A stretch of 64,000 nt of DNA from NCBI RefSeq assembly GCF_001904655.1, contig NZ_MRCC01000020.1, forward strand, positions 1 to 64,000, given 5' to 3'. Positions 1 to 8,408 of the stretch are shown piece by piece. Each line of letters opens with the position of its first letter. The first letter of the stretch is position 1. This stretch comes from Chroogloeocystis siderophila 5.2 s.c.1. GTDB lineage: Bacteria > Cyanobacteriota > Cyanobacteriia > Cyanobacteriales > Chroococcidiopsidaceae. The notes under the pieces are model-generated. The model saw only the letters and a list, made by a program, of their open reading frames with translations. It ran no database searches and was not told the DNA's origin. A program made the position numbers and the translations under genes.

Positions 1-199
1 TCGTGTCTACTTAGCGGCTCCCCGTTTCGTTCTTAACCCAACTGCGTAACTCCTGCCTAATAAATCCCACCCTCTCTTCTGATAGATAAATATGTAAAAC
101 CAAAGACTGATGAAACATTGAGTTTAATTCGCGAAACTAGAAATTCATGTAAAGAGGCATAAAGCTTCAATACTGTTGTAGTTACAGATGGAGGGAATA

Positions 200-919
200 A
201 TGACAACTCAGCTTAAGCGCGCAGTTGGCACATTTTCCAGCCGAACAGAGGCTGAATCCGCTCTCAATGCCTTAAGAGAGTCAGGATTCTCAATGGATAA
301 AGTTTCAATTCTTGCTAAAGACTCAAATCGCAACGACCGGGTTGCAGGGGTTGACGTACAAGACCGCAATCAAGTAAAAGAACGTGGTGAAACCGAGGCG
401 CAAGAAGGTGCTGGTATTGGTGCAACCACAGGTACAGTTTTAGGCGGTGTTGGTGGTTTACTAGTAGGCTTAGAAGCCTTGCTTATTCCTGGTGTAGGTC
501 CTTTCCTCGCCGGTGGAACAATCGCTACAACCTTAGCTGGTGCAGGTGTTGGTGCAGCTGCAGGAAGTATAGTCGGCGCACTGACAGGGTTAGGAATTCC
601 TGAAGAAGAAGCACAAGTGTACAGCGATCGCATCGCGCAAGGCGATTACTTAGTCTTCATCGAAGGTACCGCCGCAGATATTGACCGCGCTGGCACAATT
701 CTAAGTAGCCGAGGTATTCATCAGTGGGCGGTCTACGATATGCCTGCTAACCAAAGCCGCACAAATACAACTCCGACTCAAGCCGAGACTGTACGTCAAG
801 AAACCGTTGAGCGCAGAACGCCGCAACATAACAGTGAATTTCATACCGAGCGTGTTGTCAACAGTACAACTACTGAACCTAATGTAAAAGTTGTTGACAA
901 ACGTCAAGAAACGCGCTAG
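200..919 (+). CDS. General stress protein, YflT-like N-terminus with glycine-zipper core
   Basis: About 239 residues. The N-terminus (VGTFSSRTEAESALNALR) matches the YflT/GS17M-type stress domain, which starts by pairing a strand with a helix. Residues about 75-140 are a Gly/Ala-rich hydrophobic stretch of the kind that inserts in or packs against membranes. The tail is polar and Thr/Gln-rich and probably disordered. The ATG at 200 is preferred over the one at 188 because GGAGGG at 190-195 lies five bases before it. The gene is alone and converges on exoD across a large inverted repeat. A role in osmotic, heat or desiccation stress is inferred from the family; the biochemical function is unknown. 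Confidence 0.7.
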   Translation: MTTQLKRAVGTFSSRTEAESALNALRESGFSMDKVSILAKDSNRNDRVAGVDVQDRNQVKERGETEAQEGAGIGATTGTVLGGVGGLLVGLEALLIPGVGPFLAGGTIATTLAGAGVGAAAGSIVGALTGLGIPEEEAQVYSDRIAQGDYLVFIEGTAADIDRAGTILSSRGIHQWAVYDMPANQSRTNTTPTQAETVRQETVERRTPQHNSEFHTERVVNSTTTEPNVKVVDKRQETR

Positions 920-941
920 ATACAGTCCTGCATAATTTTTT

Positions 942-1014
942 AACTCCGAGATTGGTAAATATTCCGCTTCTAGTATTCCTACACGTGGGGTAGGGGGCTT
1001 ACCCTCTCGGAGTT
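942..1014. terminator. Inverted repeat between convergent genes, candidate bidirectional terminator
   Basis: A perfect 10-bp inverted repeat (AACTCCGAGA at 942-951, TCTCGGAGTT at 1005-1014) encloses a second pairing, GGTAA with TTACC, and a G-rich apex near 985-997. It lies between the stop of the stress gene and the stop of the convergent exoD gene. It has no long T-run on either side, so it may instead be an mRNA 3'-end stabiliser. Confidence 0.45.
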
Positions 1015-1031
1015 CCTACCGTACAAACGAA

Positions 1032-1631
1032 TCAAAATACATTCGGCAAAAAATTGGGAACCTGCCAAAGCGTGTAGCCGATAGACACAACTATCAAAGT
1101 AATCAAAGCTGTCAGTACATAACTCACACACATTAATAAACCATCTGATTCCAAAGTCGCCACAGCAAATAGCAAGATTCCTACAGTGGGAATCGGATTT
1201 GTAAAAGGAATCGGAGAAATTAACAAGATTGCCAACCAAGAAATACACACTCCATTAATTTGCCAAGCGATATGGCTTTGGGCGAGTGCAGTCCAACGCG
1301 GACGCGCAACTTTTTCAACTATGCGCGTGACACGTCTTAAATTTTGCAGTATTTGTAAAATAAAACGGCGGGGAAACTGAAATTTTGCAACTTTTTTAGG
1401 CAACCAAGGCGATCGCTTTCCCAAAGCCATTTGTAACGAAAGTAACAAACAACCCGAACCTAGTGGACCTGTGAACCCAGGTGGCATTGGGAACAAAAAA
1501 GGTAAAACGAGTAAGGCAATCACTAAGCTAAAACCCCTTTCCGAGGTTTCTGCCAGAATCTCACCAATTGTTAACGGCTGAGAAGCTAATTTTTCTAGCA
1601 GCAATTTAATATCGTGAGAAAATCTAAGCAT
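1032..1631 (-). CDS. ExoD-family integral membrane protein
   Basis: 199 residues. Residues 18-60 carry the ExoD signature: a short amphipathic start (LTIGEILAETSERGFSLVIA), then a very hydrophobic LPFLFPMPPGFTGPLGSGCLL segment with the typical P-rich turn. Two or three further membrane helices follow between 125 and 195. Family members are linked to exopolysaccharide synthesis in rhizobia, but the reaction is unknown. The gene is third in a minus-strand run; 21 bases separate it from the lipid kinase upstream, so co-transcription is likely. No clear Shine-Dalgarno sequence precedes the ATG. Confidence 0.8.
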   Translation of the reverse strand: MLRFSHDIKLLLEKLASQPLTIGEILAETSERGFSLVIALLVLPFLFPMPPGFTGPLGSGCLLLSLQMALGKRSPWLPKKVAKFQFPRRFILQILQNLRRVTRIVEKVARPRWTALAQSHIAWQINGVCISWLAILLISPIPFTNPIPTVGILLFAVATLESDGLLMCVSYVLTALITLIVVSIGYTLWQVPNFLPNVF

Positions 1632-1652
1632 TGGGTGTTCGTATCAAAACAG

Positions 1653-2516
1653 CTAAGGCATCAGAACAGCTAAGGCGCGCGGAATAACACAAAAATGCGC
1701 AGGCGTATACGTTGTAATTTCTCCATCAGTATTGATTGGCAGTGGCTTGCGCGTGTATACTTCAATTTCCTGACCGTGAAAAGCCCGAACACCCGACGAT
1801 TGCGTATGCCTTCCCCGCCGCAGCGCCGGAAACAAAGTTAACATCTGCCACCAATGCTGTATTTCTAGACTGTACACATCCAACCTTTGGTCATCAATCT
1901 TGGCATCGTGTACGATCGCCATTCCACCTCCATAGTAACGACCATTGCCAACCGCAATTTGAATTGTTCTCACCTGAATTGATTGTCCATTGCACCGAAT
2001 TTCTGCGTAAAATGGGTGCGCTTGCCACATTGCTTCAATTGCCGTTATAGCATAAGCAAAAACTCCCCAACGTCGCTTAGCTTCCTTCGTCAACTTCTGT
2101 GTAATTTGCACACTCAGCCCAAGACTGGCAACATTGAAAAAGTGCTTACCATTGACCCAGCCCAAATCAATGTACTGAATATTACCGCAAGCAATAATTT
2201 TACAAGCTGCGGCGAGATTCGGAATTCCTAGCGTACGTGCTAAGTCATTAGCAGTTCCCAAAGGCAAAATTCCCAAAGGTAACTGCGAATCTACCAAACC
2301 ATCAACCGCAGCATTCAACGTTCCATCGCCACCACCTACAATTGCTAAATCAACTTTATTTTGATAACTGCGAATAATTTCCGGCAAAAACCGCGCATCT
2401 TCCGTGATTTCTGGGATCAACTCCAAGCCCAAGCTTTCCAACTGGGCGATCGCTTGTGCAAGATTGCGTCCTTGGCGCGCGTGACGATTGACGAGTAGCA
2501 ATGCTCGACGAGTCAT
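1653..2516 (-). CDS. YegS/DgkB-type lipid (diacylglycerol) kinase
   Basis: 287 residues, normal for the DAGK_cat/YegS family. It opens with the typical RRALLLVNRHARQG strand, has the nucleotide-binding GGGDGT motif near residue 62 and the PLGTAND motif near 84, and ends in a beta-sandwich domain containing NTDGE. Members phosphorylate diacylglycerol or related lipids such as sphingosine, at the membrane. It sits 23 bases downstream of the PlsY-dikinase fusion and 21 bases upstream of exoD. All three point the same way, which suggests a membrane-lipid operon. The lipid substrate cannot be told from sequence. Confidence 0.88.
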   Translation of the reverse strand: MTRRALLLVNRHARQGRNLAQAIAQLESLGLELIPEITEDARFLPEIIRSYQNKVDLAIVGGGDGTLNAAVDGLVDSQLPLGILPLGTANDLARTLGIPNLAAACKIIACGNIQYIDLGWVNGKHFFNVASLGLSVQITQKLTKEAKRRWGVFAYAITAIEAMWQAHPFYAEIRCNGQSIQVRTIQIAVGNGRYYGGGMAIVHDAKIDDQRLDVYSLEIQHWWQMLTLFPALRRGRHTQSSGVRAFHGQEIEVYTRKPLPINTDGEITTYTPAHFCVIPRALAVLMP

Positions 2517-2539
2517 TTTATTATAGATATTCGCTAAAT

Positions 2540-5440
2540 TTAATCAGAAAGAATTTGCACAGTTCCTAGCTGACCATCGATTTCTACTCTTTGACCATCT
2601 TTCAGAATAACCGTCGCATTATGAATATCCATAACTGCCGGTAATCCGTACTCGCGCGCCACAATTGCCCCATGAGAAAGGCGTCCTCCTACTTCCGCAA
2701 TCAGCCCACCAGATCTTGCCAACAAGGGTGCCCAGCCTGAATCGGTATAGGGTACAACCAGAATCGTATCGCGGTCAATTCCAGAAACTCCTTGCAAATT
2801 GCGTAATACCTTAACATATCCTTCCACTCTCCCAGGACTAGCACCAATGCCCTGTAGTAGTGTTGCAGAAGAAGCCGAGGAAGTAGAGGGAGTAGGGGGA
2901 GAATTGCCATAGACTAAAAAAGGTGCGTCTAAACTGCGGTCTTCTTCCAAGCGCGATCGCCGCTGCGCCACCAAATCCTTCAACTCATAACTCAATTTCT
3001 TCGAGTCAGTACCCGCAACAACCCGCCGCACCTCCTCAAACTCTAAAAAGAAAATATCCCCCTGAGATTCCAACAATCCTGACTCAATCCAAACTCGTTC
3101 CAACGCCACAAACCGCCAACGCAAATGCGCCAACAACTGACTATAAACCTCCGTCACCCTCCCCTTCAAATCAACACGCGCTTGCACCAAACCTTTCTTT
3201 CCTCCGTGTTCTCTGTGTCTCTGTGGTTCGTTTCCTCCTAAACCCGCATTCCCGACAAACTGCACAAACAACTCACGGACATACTCCGGTTCCTCCCGCC
3301 AAGTTGGAATTGCAATATCAGTCCCCACTTCACTCAAATAGCCATAACGCACCAACAACTCATCAAACCGTTGTAAGATCTCTTTACCACGATTTGTTGC
3401 CCCCAACTGCACAAACACCGATTCCGTAGATTCTGGTACCACAGGTAAAACACGACGCGCATCCTCAGCAATTTGCGCAAGCGATCGCAACGCCGCAACC
3501 TCAGGAGTCAGACTGTTATCAATTTCTGTATCTTTTGTCTTAAAAATTGCCTGCCGTAAAGCCGCGCTCAAAGGTGCCAAAATGCTGTAATAAGTCGCCT
3601 TTTTCAGCAACACCAAAATCGAGTCAATCTGCGATAGCAACTTCGCGGGATCGCGATCACCAAAAGCACTCAACGCGGCTAACGCTGGCTGAAAGTGTTG
3701 TCGGTAATCTTTTTCAAAATCTTGAACCAAATTCAACTCGCGGTTGAGTAACCGCATTAAACCTGGGGTATTGCGTAGCGTTGAACGTAACGGCGGTTTA
3801 CTAAACTTTGCGCCCCGCGTCAAAAATTCCAAACTTTCCGGCGGTAAACCCATGCGTAAAAAGATCCGCCCCAGCAAAGAAGCATTAAAGTAAGCCCGCG
3901 AATAATGCAAAGTTGCGGTTTGATTAAAATCTAAACCTCGCGCGCGACTTCCTAAAACAATCGTGAAGATTTCGCCCCACACGCCACAAGTTAACGGACG
4001 ATTAATCGACCAAGTGAGCGGACGAATCAATCCTGGAATTACTTCAGCGGCGATTTTTCGCGTCCAAATTGGTAACAGCGTCGTAATCGGGCGGGATTGT
4101 AACAACCATAAAGTTTTGCCATCGTAACTCCACTCGATATCTTGCGGAATACCGTGATAGCGTGCTTCTAGGTGTCGGGCTAAAAACGCAACTTGTTGAA
4201 TCAAGCGTGGTGGGATATCACCCTCACCCTCAACGTTTAACGTTATGTTTTCCGGTAAAACCCAGTTTTGGCTATGTTCTAAGTCAGCTTGGGACACAAT
4301 AACGCGATATTGCTCTGGTGTCACTTGTCCTGAAACAACTTTGCTAGCATTTCCTGGTAAAGCTTCAATCACCACAGCATCACCTTGCTGTGTCATCGGA
4401 TCGCGGCTAAACGCAACTCCTGAAAACACGCCTTGTACTTGTGTTTGAATTAGTACTGCCATTGCAGCTTCTGGCAAACCGCGCGCTTTGCGATACTCGA
4501 TTGCACCTGGATCGTCGTAAGAAGCCAAAACTGTTGCGATCGCCTGCTGTAATTGCTCTTGACTCGTTACACCTAAAACTGTTTTATACTGTCCTGCGGC
4601 TGAAGCTTGCTGAGAATCTTCCCCTACGGCGGAAGAACGTACAACTAATGGAGATTTTTCTGATGTTGGGAGATAAGTTACTAAAGGTTCTGAATCGTCA
4701 CCAGGAGGAAGTATCCAACCCATTGGTACTGGGTAGCCCCAGCGTAGTAACTGTGATAATGTAGCGGCTTTTTGTCCGACTTGAGCCGCGGATAATTCAT
4801 CACTCAAGGAAACTATAGCTTTATCACCACGAAAAAAGCGAAACACTTTTTGCGACTCCGCGTGTCCTGCATCTGCTGTTAAGTTTAAATCGTCAGGGAT
4901 TTTTTGATAAATCCATCCGAGAAGAACTGCTAGCGCGATCGCCGCGACAATTCGGGCGGAATCATGCGGGCGTAGCAATGCAGTCAGCAACGGAAATAAA
5001 ATTAAAATGCCAAATTTACCTAATTGCCTTTCACGAAGGATAGTAAAACTAATTCCACCAATCAGAAATACTAAACCCGCAACAACTGGATCGTGAACAA
5101 TAAATCCCCAAACAACATTTGTCGTTCCCGCACCTCTACCGATCCAATAGCGCCCCATTACCAGCGCAATTAACGCAATTAACTCCCATTCGGGGGCTTG
5201 TGGAAAGAACGCCCGCGCCATCAGCACCGCCGCTATTCCTTTTAAAGCTTCAGATAAAACTGCGAGAATGCCTACAAGTTTACCACCGTGATAAAAAGCT
5301 GCGGAAACACTGATATTTCCTGTACCGATATTTGCCAAGTTACGCCGCGTCAGCGCTGATGTTATCCAAGCAATTAATGGTAATCCACCAATGAGGGGAC
5401 AGATCAAAAAAATGGCGATCGCACCCCAGACTTGCAGCAT
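2540..5440 (-). CDS. PlsY-like acyltransferase domain fused to ATP-grasp/phospho-histidine dikinase
   Basis: 966 residues in two parts. Residues 1-195 have about six membrane helices and a PlsY-like GTGN motif near 40, as in glycerol-3-phosphate acyltransferase. The usual second glycine-rich motif appears as GRGAGTTN. Residues 205-460 are a PEP-synthase-type ATP-grasp domain (VGQKAATLSQL, VRSSAVGEDS, IEWSYDGKTLWLLQSRPI). Residues 460-850 are a helical middle domain. Residues 865-966 are a swivelling phospho-His domain with GGRLSHGAIVAREYGLPAV, catalytic His at about 923. No PEP TIM barrel is present, so the soluble part resembles rifampicin phosphotransferase more than PEP synthase. A dispersed repeat is read through in frame near residues 735-750. 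It is first in a run with a lipid kinase and exoD. The substrate is unknown. Confidence 0.85.
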   Translation of the reverse strand: MLQVWGAIAIFLICPLIGGLPLIAWITSALTRRNLANIGTGNISVSAAFYHGGKLVGILAVLSEALKGIAAVLMARAFFPQAPEWELIALIALVMGRYWIGRGAGTTNVVWGFIVHDPVVAGLVFLIGGISFTILRERQLGKFGILILFPLLTALLRPHDSARIVAAIALAVLLGWIYQKIPDDLNLTADAGHAESQKVFRFFRGDKAIVSLSDELSAAQVGQKAATLSQLLRWGYPVPMGWILPPGDDSEPLVTYLPTSEKSPLVVRSSAVGEDSQQASAAGQYKTVLGVTSQEQLQQAIATVLASYDDPGAIEYRKARGLPEAAMAVLIQTQVQGVFSGVAFSRDPMTQQGDAVVIEALPGNASKVVSGQVTPEQYRVIVSQADLEHSQNWVLPENITLNVEGEGDIPPRLIQQVAFLARHLEARYHGIPQDIEWSYDGKTLWLLQSRPITTLLPIWTRKIAAEVIPGLIRPLTWSINRPLTCGVWGEIFTIVLGSRARGLDFNQTATLHYSRAYFNASLLGRIFLRMGLPPESLEFLTRGAKFSKPPLRSTLRNTPGLMRLLNRELNLVQDFEKDYRQHFQPALAALSAFGDRDPAKLLSQIDSILVLLKKATYYSILAPLSAALRQAIFKTKDTEIDNSLTPEVAALRSLAQIAEDARRVLPVVPESTESVFVQLGATNRGKEILQRFDELLVRYGYLSEVGTDIAIPTWREEPEYVRELFVQFVGNAGLGGNEPQRHREHGGKKGLVQARVDLKGRVTEVYSQLLAHLRWRFVALERVWIESGLLESQGDIFFLEFEEVRRVVAGTDSKKLSYELKDLVAQRRSRLEEDRSLDAPFLVYGNSPPTPSTSSASSATLLQGIGASPGRVEGYVKVLRNLQGVSGIDRDTILVVPYTDSGWAPLLARSGGLIAEVGGRLSHGAIVAREYGLPAVMDIHNATVILKDGQRVEIDGQLGTVQILSD
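3196..3232. repeat. Dispersed repeat copy inside the PlsY-dikinase gene
   Basis: On the minus strand this reads AACGAACCACAGAGACACAG and continues with AGAACACGGAGG. It is a copy of a repeat family also seen at 40398-40480, 53271-53303 and 62088-62125. Here it keeps the reading frame and encodes NEPQRHREHGGKK within the middle domain, a short charged insert. Confidence 0.6.
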
Positions 5441-5712
5441 TTTAGAATTAGAAACTAGGGTTGAGGGACTTCTGATTAGTTAGAGTAACGCAACTTTGGC
5501 AGATTATTTTTGTGATTTGCTTCTTACTTACTTTAAAGTAATACCTCGGTGCATGGCAAAAACAGAGGTCAGTAATCAGAGTTTTGTATAGATTTGTATC
5601 TAGAAAAAATATTTGTGTTGAACTTGCTAGCGATGCGATCACTTCGGCGTCTATCGCTTAATCTTCGGTTGACTCTGCTTTGTGATCTCTGACCTCCGAC
5701 GCCTCCTATTCA

Positions 5713-5850
5713 CTATTGAGTATAGGCTACCTGCAGCGCCCATAAAATGAGAACCGCGATTGAACCTAATATCAGCATTGTTGAAATCGCAACCGCTTTA
5801 GGAGAATCGGCCCCCTTAAATTTCATGATGCCACGGTCTAAGTCAGACAT
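5713..5850 (-). CDS. Small single-span membrane protein, 45 aa
   Basis: A 45-codon gene. It starts ATG TCT GAC TTA GAC with AGGAG about eight bases upstream (5859-5863 on the plus strand). The product begins MSDLDRGIMKFKGADSPKAV and has one membrane helix of about 20 residues (AISTMLILGSIAVLILWALQ) and a short tail, VAYTQ. The acidic/basic N-terminus before a single helix resembles small subunits or assembly factors of thylakoid complexes, but I do not recognise the family. It stands alone, between the minus-strand PlsY-dikinase gene and the oxidoreductase. The strong ribosome site and clean protein composition support a real gene. Confidence 0.65.
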   Translation of the reverse strand: MSDLDRGIMKFKGADSPKAVAISTMLILGSIAVLILWALQVAYTQ

Positions 5851-6164
5851 ATATGCTCTCCTCTAGTGTCAAAATTCTGATCTTATCCGTTTTCGATTTT
5901 AATATTTTTACTTGCTATTTTGTAAAACTTATGATTAAAAAAAATCTTTTTTATGCTATCGCGGAAAGAGACAGGTTGGCAATCATGGACAAGATAAAGA
6001 ACACGCGATCGCGATTTGGTGTCAAAACTATAGACTTATTTCTGAAAAGCTGAAAAAAATTGTGGGAAGACGGCGCATAACACTTATAAATAAAGCGTTT
6101 AGATTTACCTCCCCAACAAATGGCATAAGGAAAAATTCCCTAACCTCCGATCCCTGATTCCTCT

Positions 6165-6198
6165 AAAAAAAGCCCTCATCTGACAACAGAATTGGGCT
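6165..6198 (-). terminator. Intrinsic terminator of the oxidoreductase gene
   Basis: On the minus strand AGCCC pairs with GGGCT around an inner CTG/CAG pair, followed at once by a run of T. It lies 27 bases after the oxidoreductase stop codon. The rest of the 5851-6224 spacer is AT-rich and shows no gene I can support; only a TCC/TGA-rich repeat near 6133-6160 stands out. Confidence 0.6.
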
Positions 6199-6224
6199 GT
6201 ATGCAATAAATATATAATTTTGGC

Positions 6225-7289
6225 TTAGATAACGACCGCAGAGCCATTACGTTGATAAAGCTCTACTTGTTCTTTCCAAGCTTTCCCATCTAAAGCCATC
6301 TGCTCAATGGAACTGGCTAGACGTAAAGCTTTAAGCGCTTGTTCGCCGCCTACTGAAGGTTGATTGCCACCACGTACGCATGAGACAAAGTGTTCTAATT
6401 CGGCGTGTAGTGGTTCGATGTTACTTGTGTAAACTTTCTCAATCAAGCCATCTTGACGATAAAGTACCTGACCATAATCTGTCATGTAGTTGGCGGTTGT
6501 CTGACGGTGAATCAAGATTTCATTATTCAGAAAATCTGCTTCTGTCAGCGAGTTTTTACAATGCGCTGCAATTCGCCGAATTTTGCGATGCGTGACTTTA
6601 CTCGCGGTGAGTGTCGCCACAATGCCATTCGCGAAGCCAAGAATCGCAGTGACATAATCTAAGTAACCAGAACCAGCAGCGCGACTACCACTTGCGGTTA
6701 GCTTAACGATCGGTGCACCAGCTAACTCTAGTAGTAAGTCGATGTCATGAATCATTAAATCTAAAACCACCGAAACATCGTTGGCGCGTTGAGAATAAGG
6801 ACTCATGCGATGCGCTTCTAACGCTAGCAACTCCTCAGTTTTCAGGACTTTGCTGAGTTCTTGGAATGCAGGGTTAAAGCGTTCGATATGACCAACTTGT
6901 AGAATACACTGTGATTCAGCTGCGGCATTTACCAAAGATTCAGCTTCAGCGATACTAGCAGCAATCGGCTTTTCAATTAAAACATGAATTCCCGCCTGGA
7001 GACAGGTCATCCCGACAGCGTGATGCAAGCGGGTGGGAACAGCTACACAAACTGCCTCGACATGAGGCAGCAGATCGCGATAATCTTCAAAAAAGCGGAT
7101 ACGGTACTTGCTCGCAATATCTAGCCCCCGCTCGATGTTGATATCAGCAACACCAACGAGTTCTACATCTTTGAGTAAACTCAGAACACGGGTATGATGT
7201 TGTCCCATGTTGCCTACTCCAATCACGCCAACACGGATTGGTTGCGGTTGATTGCGCTGTAAATGAGGGATGGGTTGTCCCACTGTCAT
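6225..7289 (-). CDS. Gfo/Idh/MocA-family NAD(P)-dependent oxidoreductase
   Basis: 354 residues from the ATG at 7289, chosen because GGAG lies eight bases before it; an in-frame start at 7361 would add 24 unlikely residues. The Rossmann motif VGVIGVGNMGQHHTR is near residue 20 and the family signature EKPIAASIAEAESL near 110. Residues around 180 (DLMIHDIDLL) match the catalytic segment, with the Asp and His expected there. Members oxidise or reduce sugars, inositols or similar cyclic alcohols in the cytosol. The substrate is not predictable. It is monocistronic and ends at a terminator at 6165-6198. Confidence 0.88.
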   Translation of the reverse strand: MTVGQPIPHLQRNQPQPIRVGVIGVGNMGQHHTRVLSLLKDVELVGVADINIERGLDIASKYRIRFFEDYRDLLPHVEAVCVAVPTRLHHAVGMTCLQAGIHVLIEKPIAASIAEAESLVNAAAESQCILQVGHIERFNPAFQELSKVLKTEELLALEAHRMSPYSQRANDVSVVLDLMIHDIDLLLELAGAPIVKLTASGSRAAGSGYLDYVTAILGFANGIVATLTASKVTHRKIRRIAAHCKNSLTEADFLNNEILIHRQTTANYMTDYGQVLYRQDGLIEKVYTSNIEPLHAELEHFVSCVRGGNQPSVGGEQALKALRLASSIEQMALDGKAWKEQVELYQRNGSAVVI

Positions 7290-7560
7290 GCTTTGCACTC
7301 CTCTGTCTTCTCCTCCACCACCAAAATGTAAAGACGCATCTGTAACAGCGCCCATACGCAATCCTAACTGGATTAAAGTCGCAAATCATCCAGATGGTAG
7401 CATAGTGACTCTATTTATGAAGAATTTCAAAATTACTTATATGTTCCGACGATTGTCACGTTTATCACCAAGCTAGGCTTCACTCATTGTGATTTTGCTG
7501 ATGTGTGTAGCGTTAGCGTAATGTGTCAGTTTTTTACCTGTCCCTATATTAAGGGATTGG

Positions 7561-7583
7561 GGTTCAGAGTTCAGGGTTCAGGG
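7561..7583. repeat. Tandem heptamer repeat (GGTTCAG type)
   Basis: Three tandem 7-mers, GGTTCAG AGTTCAG GGTTCAG plus GG, 43 bases before queC. This is the style of the short tandemly repeated repetitive (STRR) sequences of cyanobacterial spacers. Confidence 0.7.
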
Positions 7584-7625
7584 AAATTAGAAATTAAAAA
7601 GATGATTGAACAGAGAGGTTGATTG

Positions 7626-8309
7626 ATGAAAGCTGTCATTTTATTGTCTGGGGGCTTAGATTCTTCTACGGTACTGTATCAAGCGGTGGCTGATGGTTAC
7701 AAGTGCTATGCAATTTCGTTTGATTATCAGCAGCGACACCAGCGCGAGTTAAAAGCGGCGATCGCGATCGCGCAATCGACTCAAGTTTTAGTTCACAAGG
7801 TCGTTAATTTTGATTTACGTTCGTGGGGTGGTTCAGCATTAACGGATACCAGTATTGAATTACCAAGCGATCGCGCTGTGTCAGAGATGTCTCAAAATGT
7901 GCCGGTGACGTATGTTCCGGCGCGCAATACAATTTTTTTGAGCTTTGCCTTAGCTTATGCCGAAACGATCGCAGCACAACGCGTTTATATCGGCGTTAAC
8001 GCGCTTGATTACTCAGGATATCCCGATTGTCGTCCTGATTATATTCAAGCAATGCAGGAGGTTTTTCGCCTCGGTACGAAGCTAGGACGCGAAGGACAAC
8101 CGATCACAATTGAAACGCCGTTGATCAACTTGAAAAAAACGGAAATTATTCAATTGGGCAATCAGCTAGGCGTTCCGTGGGAAAAAACTTGGTCTTGCTA
8201 TGCGGGAGGTGCGATCGCGTGTGGAGTTTGCGATGCTTGTCGATTGCGTCTCGCGGCTTTTGCTGAGTTAGGATTAGAAGATCCGATTCCCTACCGTACG
8301 CGAATGTAG
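7626..8309 (+). CDS. queC: 7-cyano-7-deazaguanine synthase QueC
   Basis: 227 residues, full length. The PP-loop ATP-pyrophosphatase motif LLSGGLDSSTVLYQ is at residues 5-18. The C-terminal zinc site is CYAGG..CGVCDAC, with four cysteines. QueC converts 7-carboxy-7-deazaguanine plus ammonia and ATP to preQ0 in queuosine biosynthesis, in the cytosol. The ATG at 7626 is preferred over the adjoining TTG at 7623, with GAGAGG at 7612-7617 as ribosome site. No other queuosine gene is next to it, and no preQ1 riboswitch was recognised in the leader. Confidence 0.95.
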   Translation: MKAVILLSGGLDSSTVLYQAVADGYKCYAISFDYQQRHQRELKAAIAIAQSTQVLVHKVVNFDLRSWGGSALTDTSIELPSDRAVSEMSQNVPVTYVPARNTIFLSFALAYAETIAAQRVYIGVNALDYSGYPDCRPDYIQAMQEVFRLGTKLGREGQPITIETPLINLKKTEIIQLGNQLGVPWEKTWSCYAGGAIACGVCDACRLRLAAFAELGLEDPIPYRTRM

Positions 8310-8408
8310 AGATATCCCTGCAAGCAGGGTAAGGCATCTTTACCCGACCCGTATCACCGAGGTAGAAAGAGGCGATCAACGCGCGAATTTATTCGCCAGC
8401 ATTGTCAA

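Noticed and set aside
5853-6053. A 66-codon plus-strand ORF overlapping the promoter side of the 45-aa gene
   Set aside because: Composition is that of AT-rich spacer DNA and there is no ribosome site.
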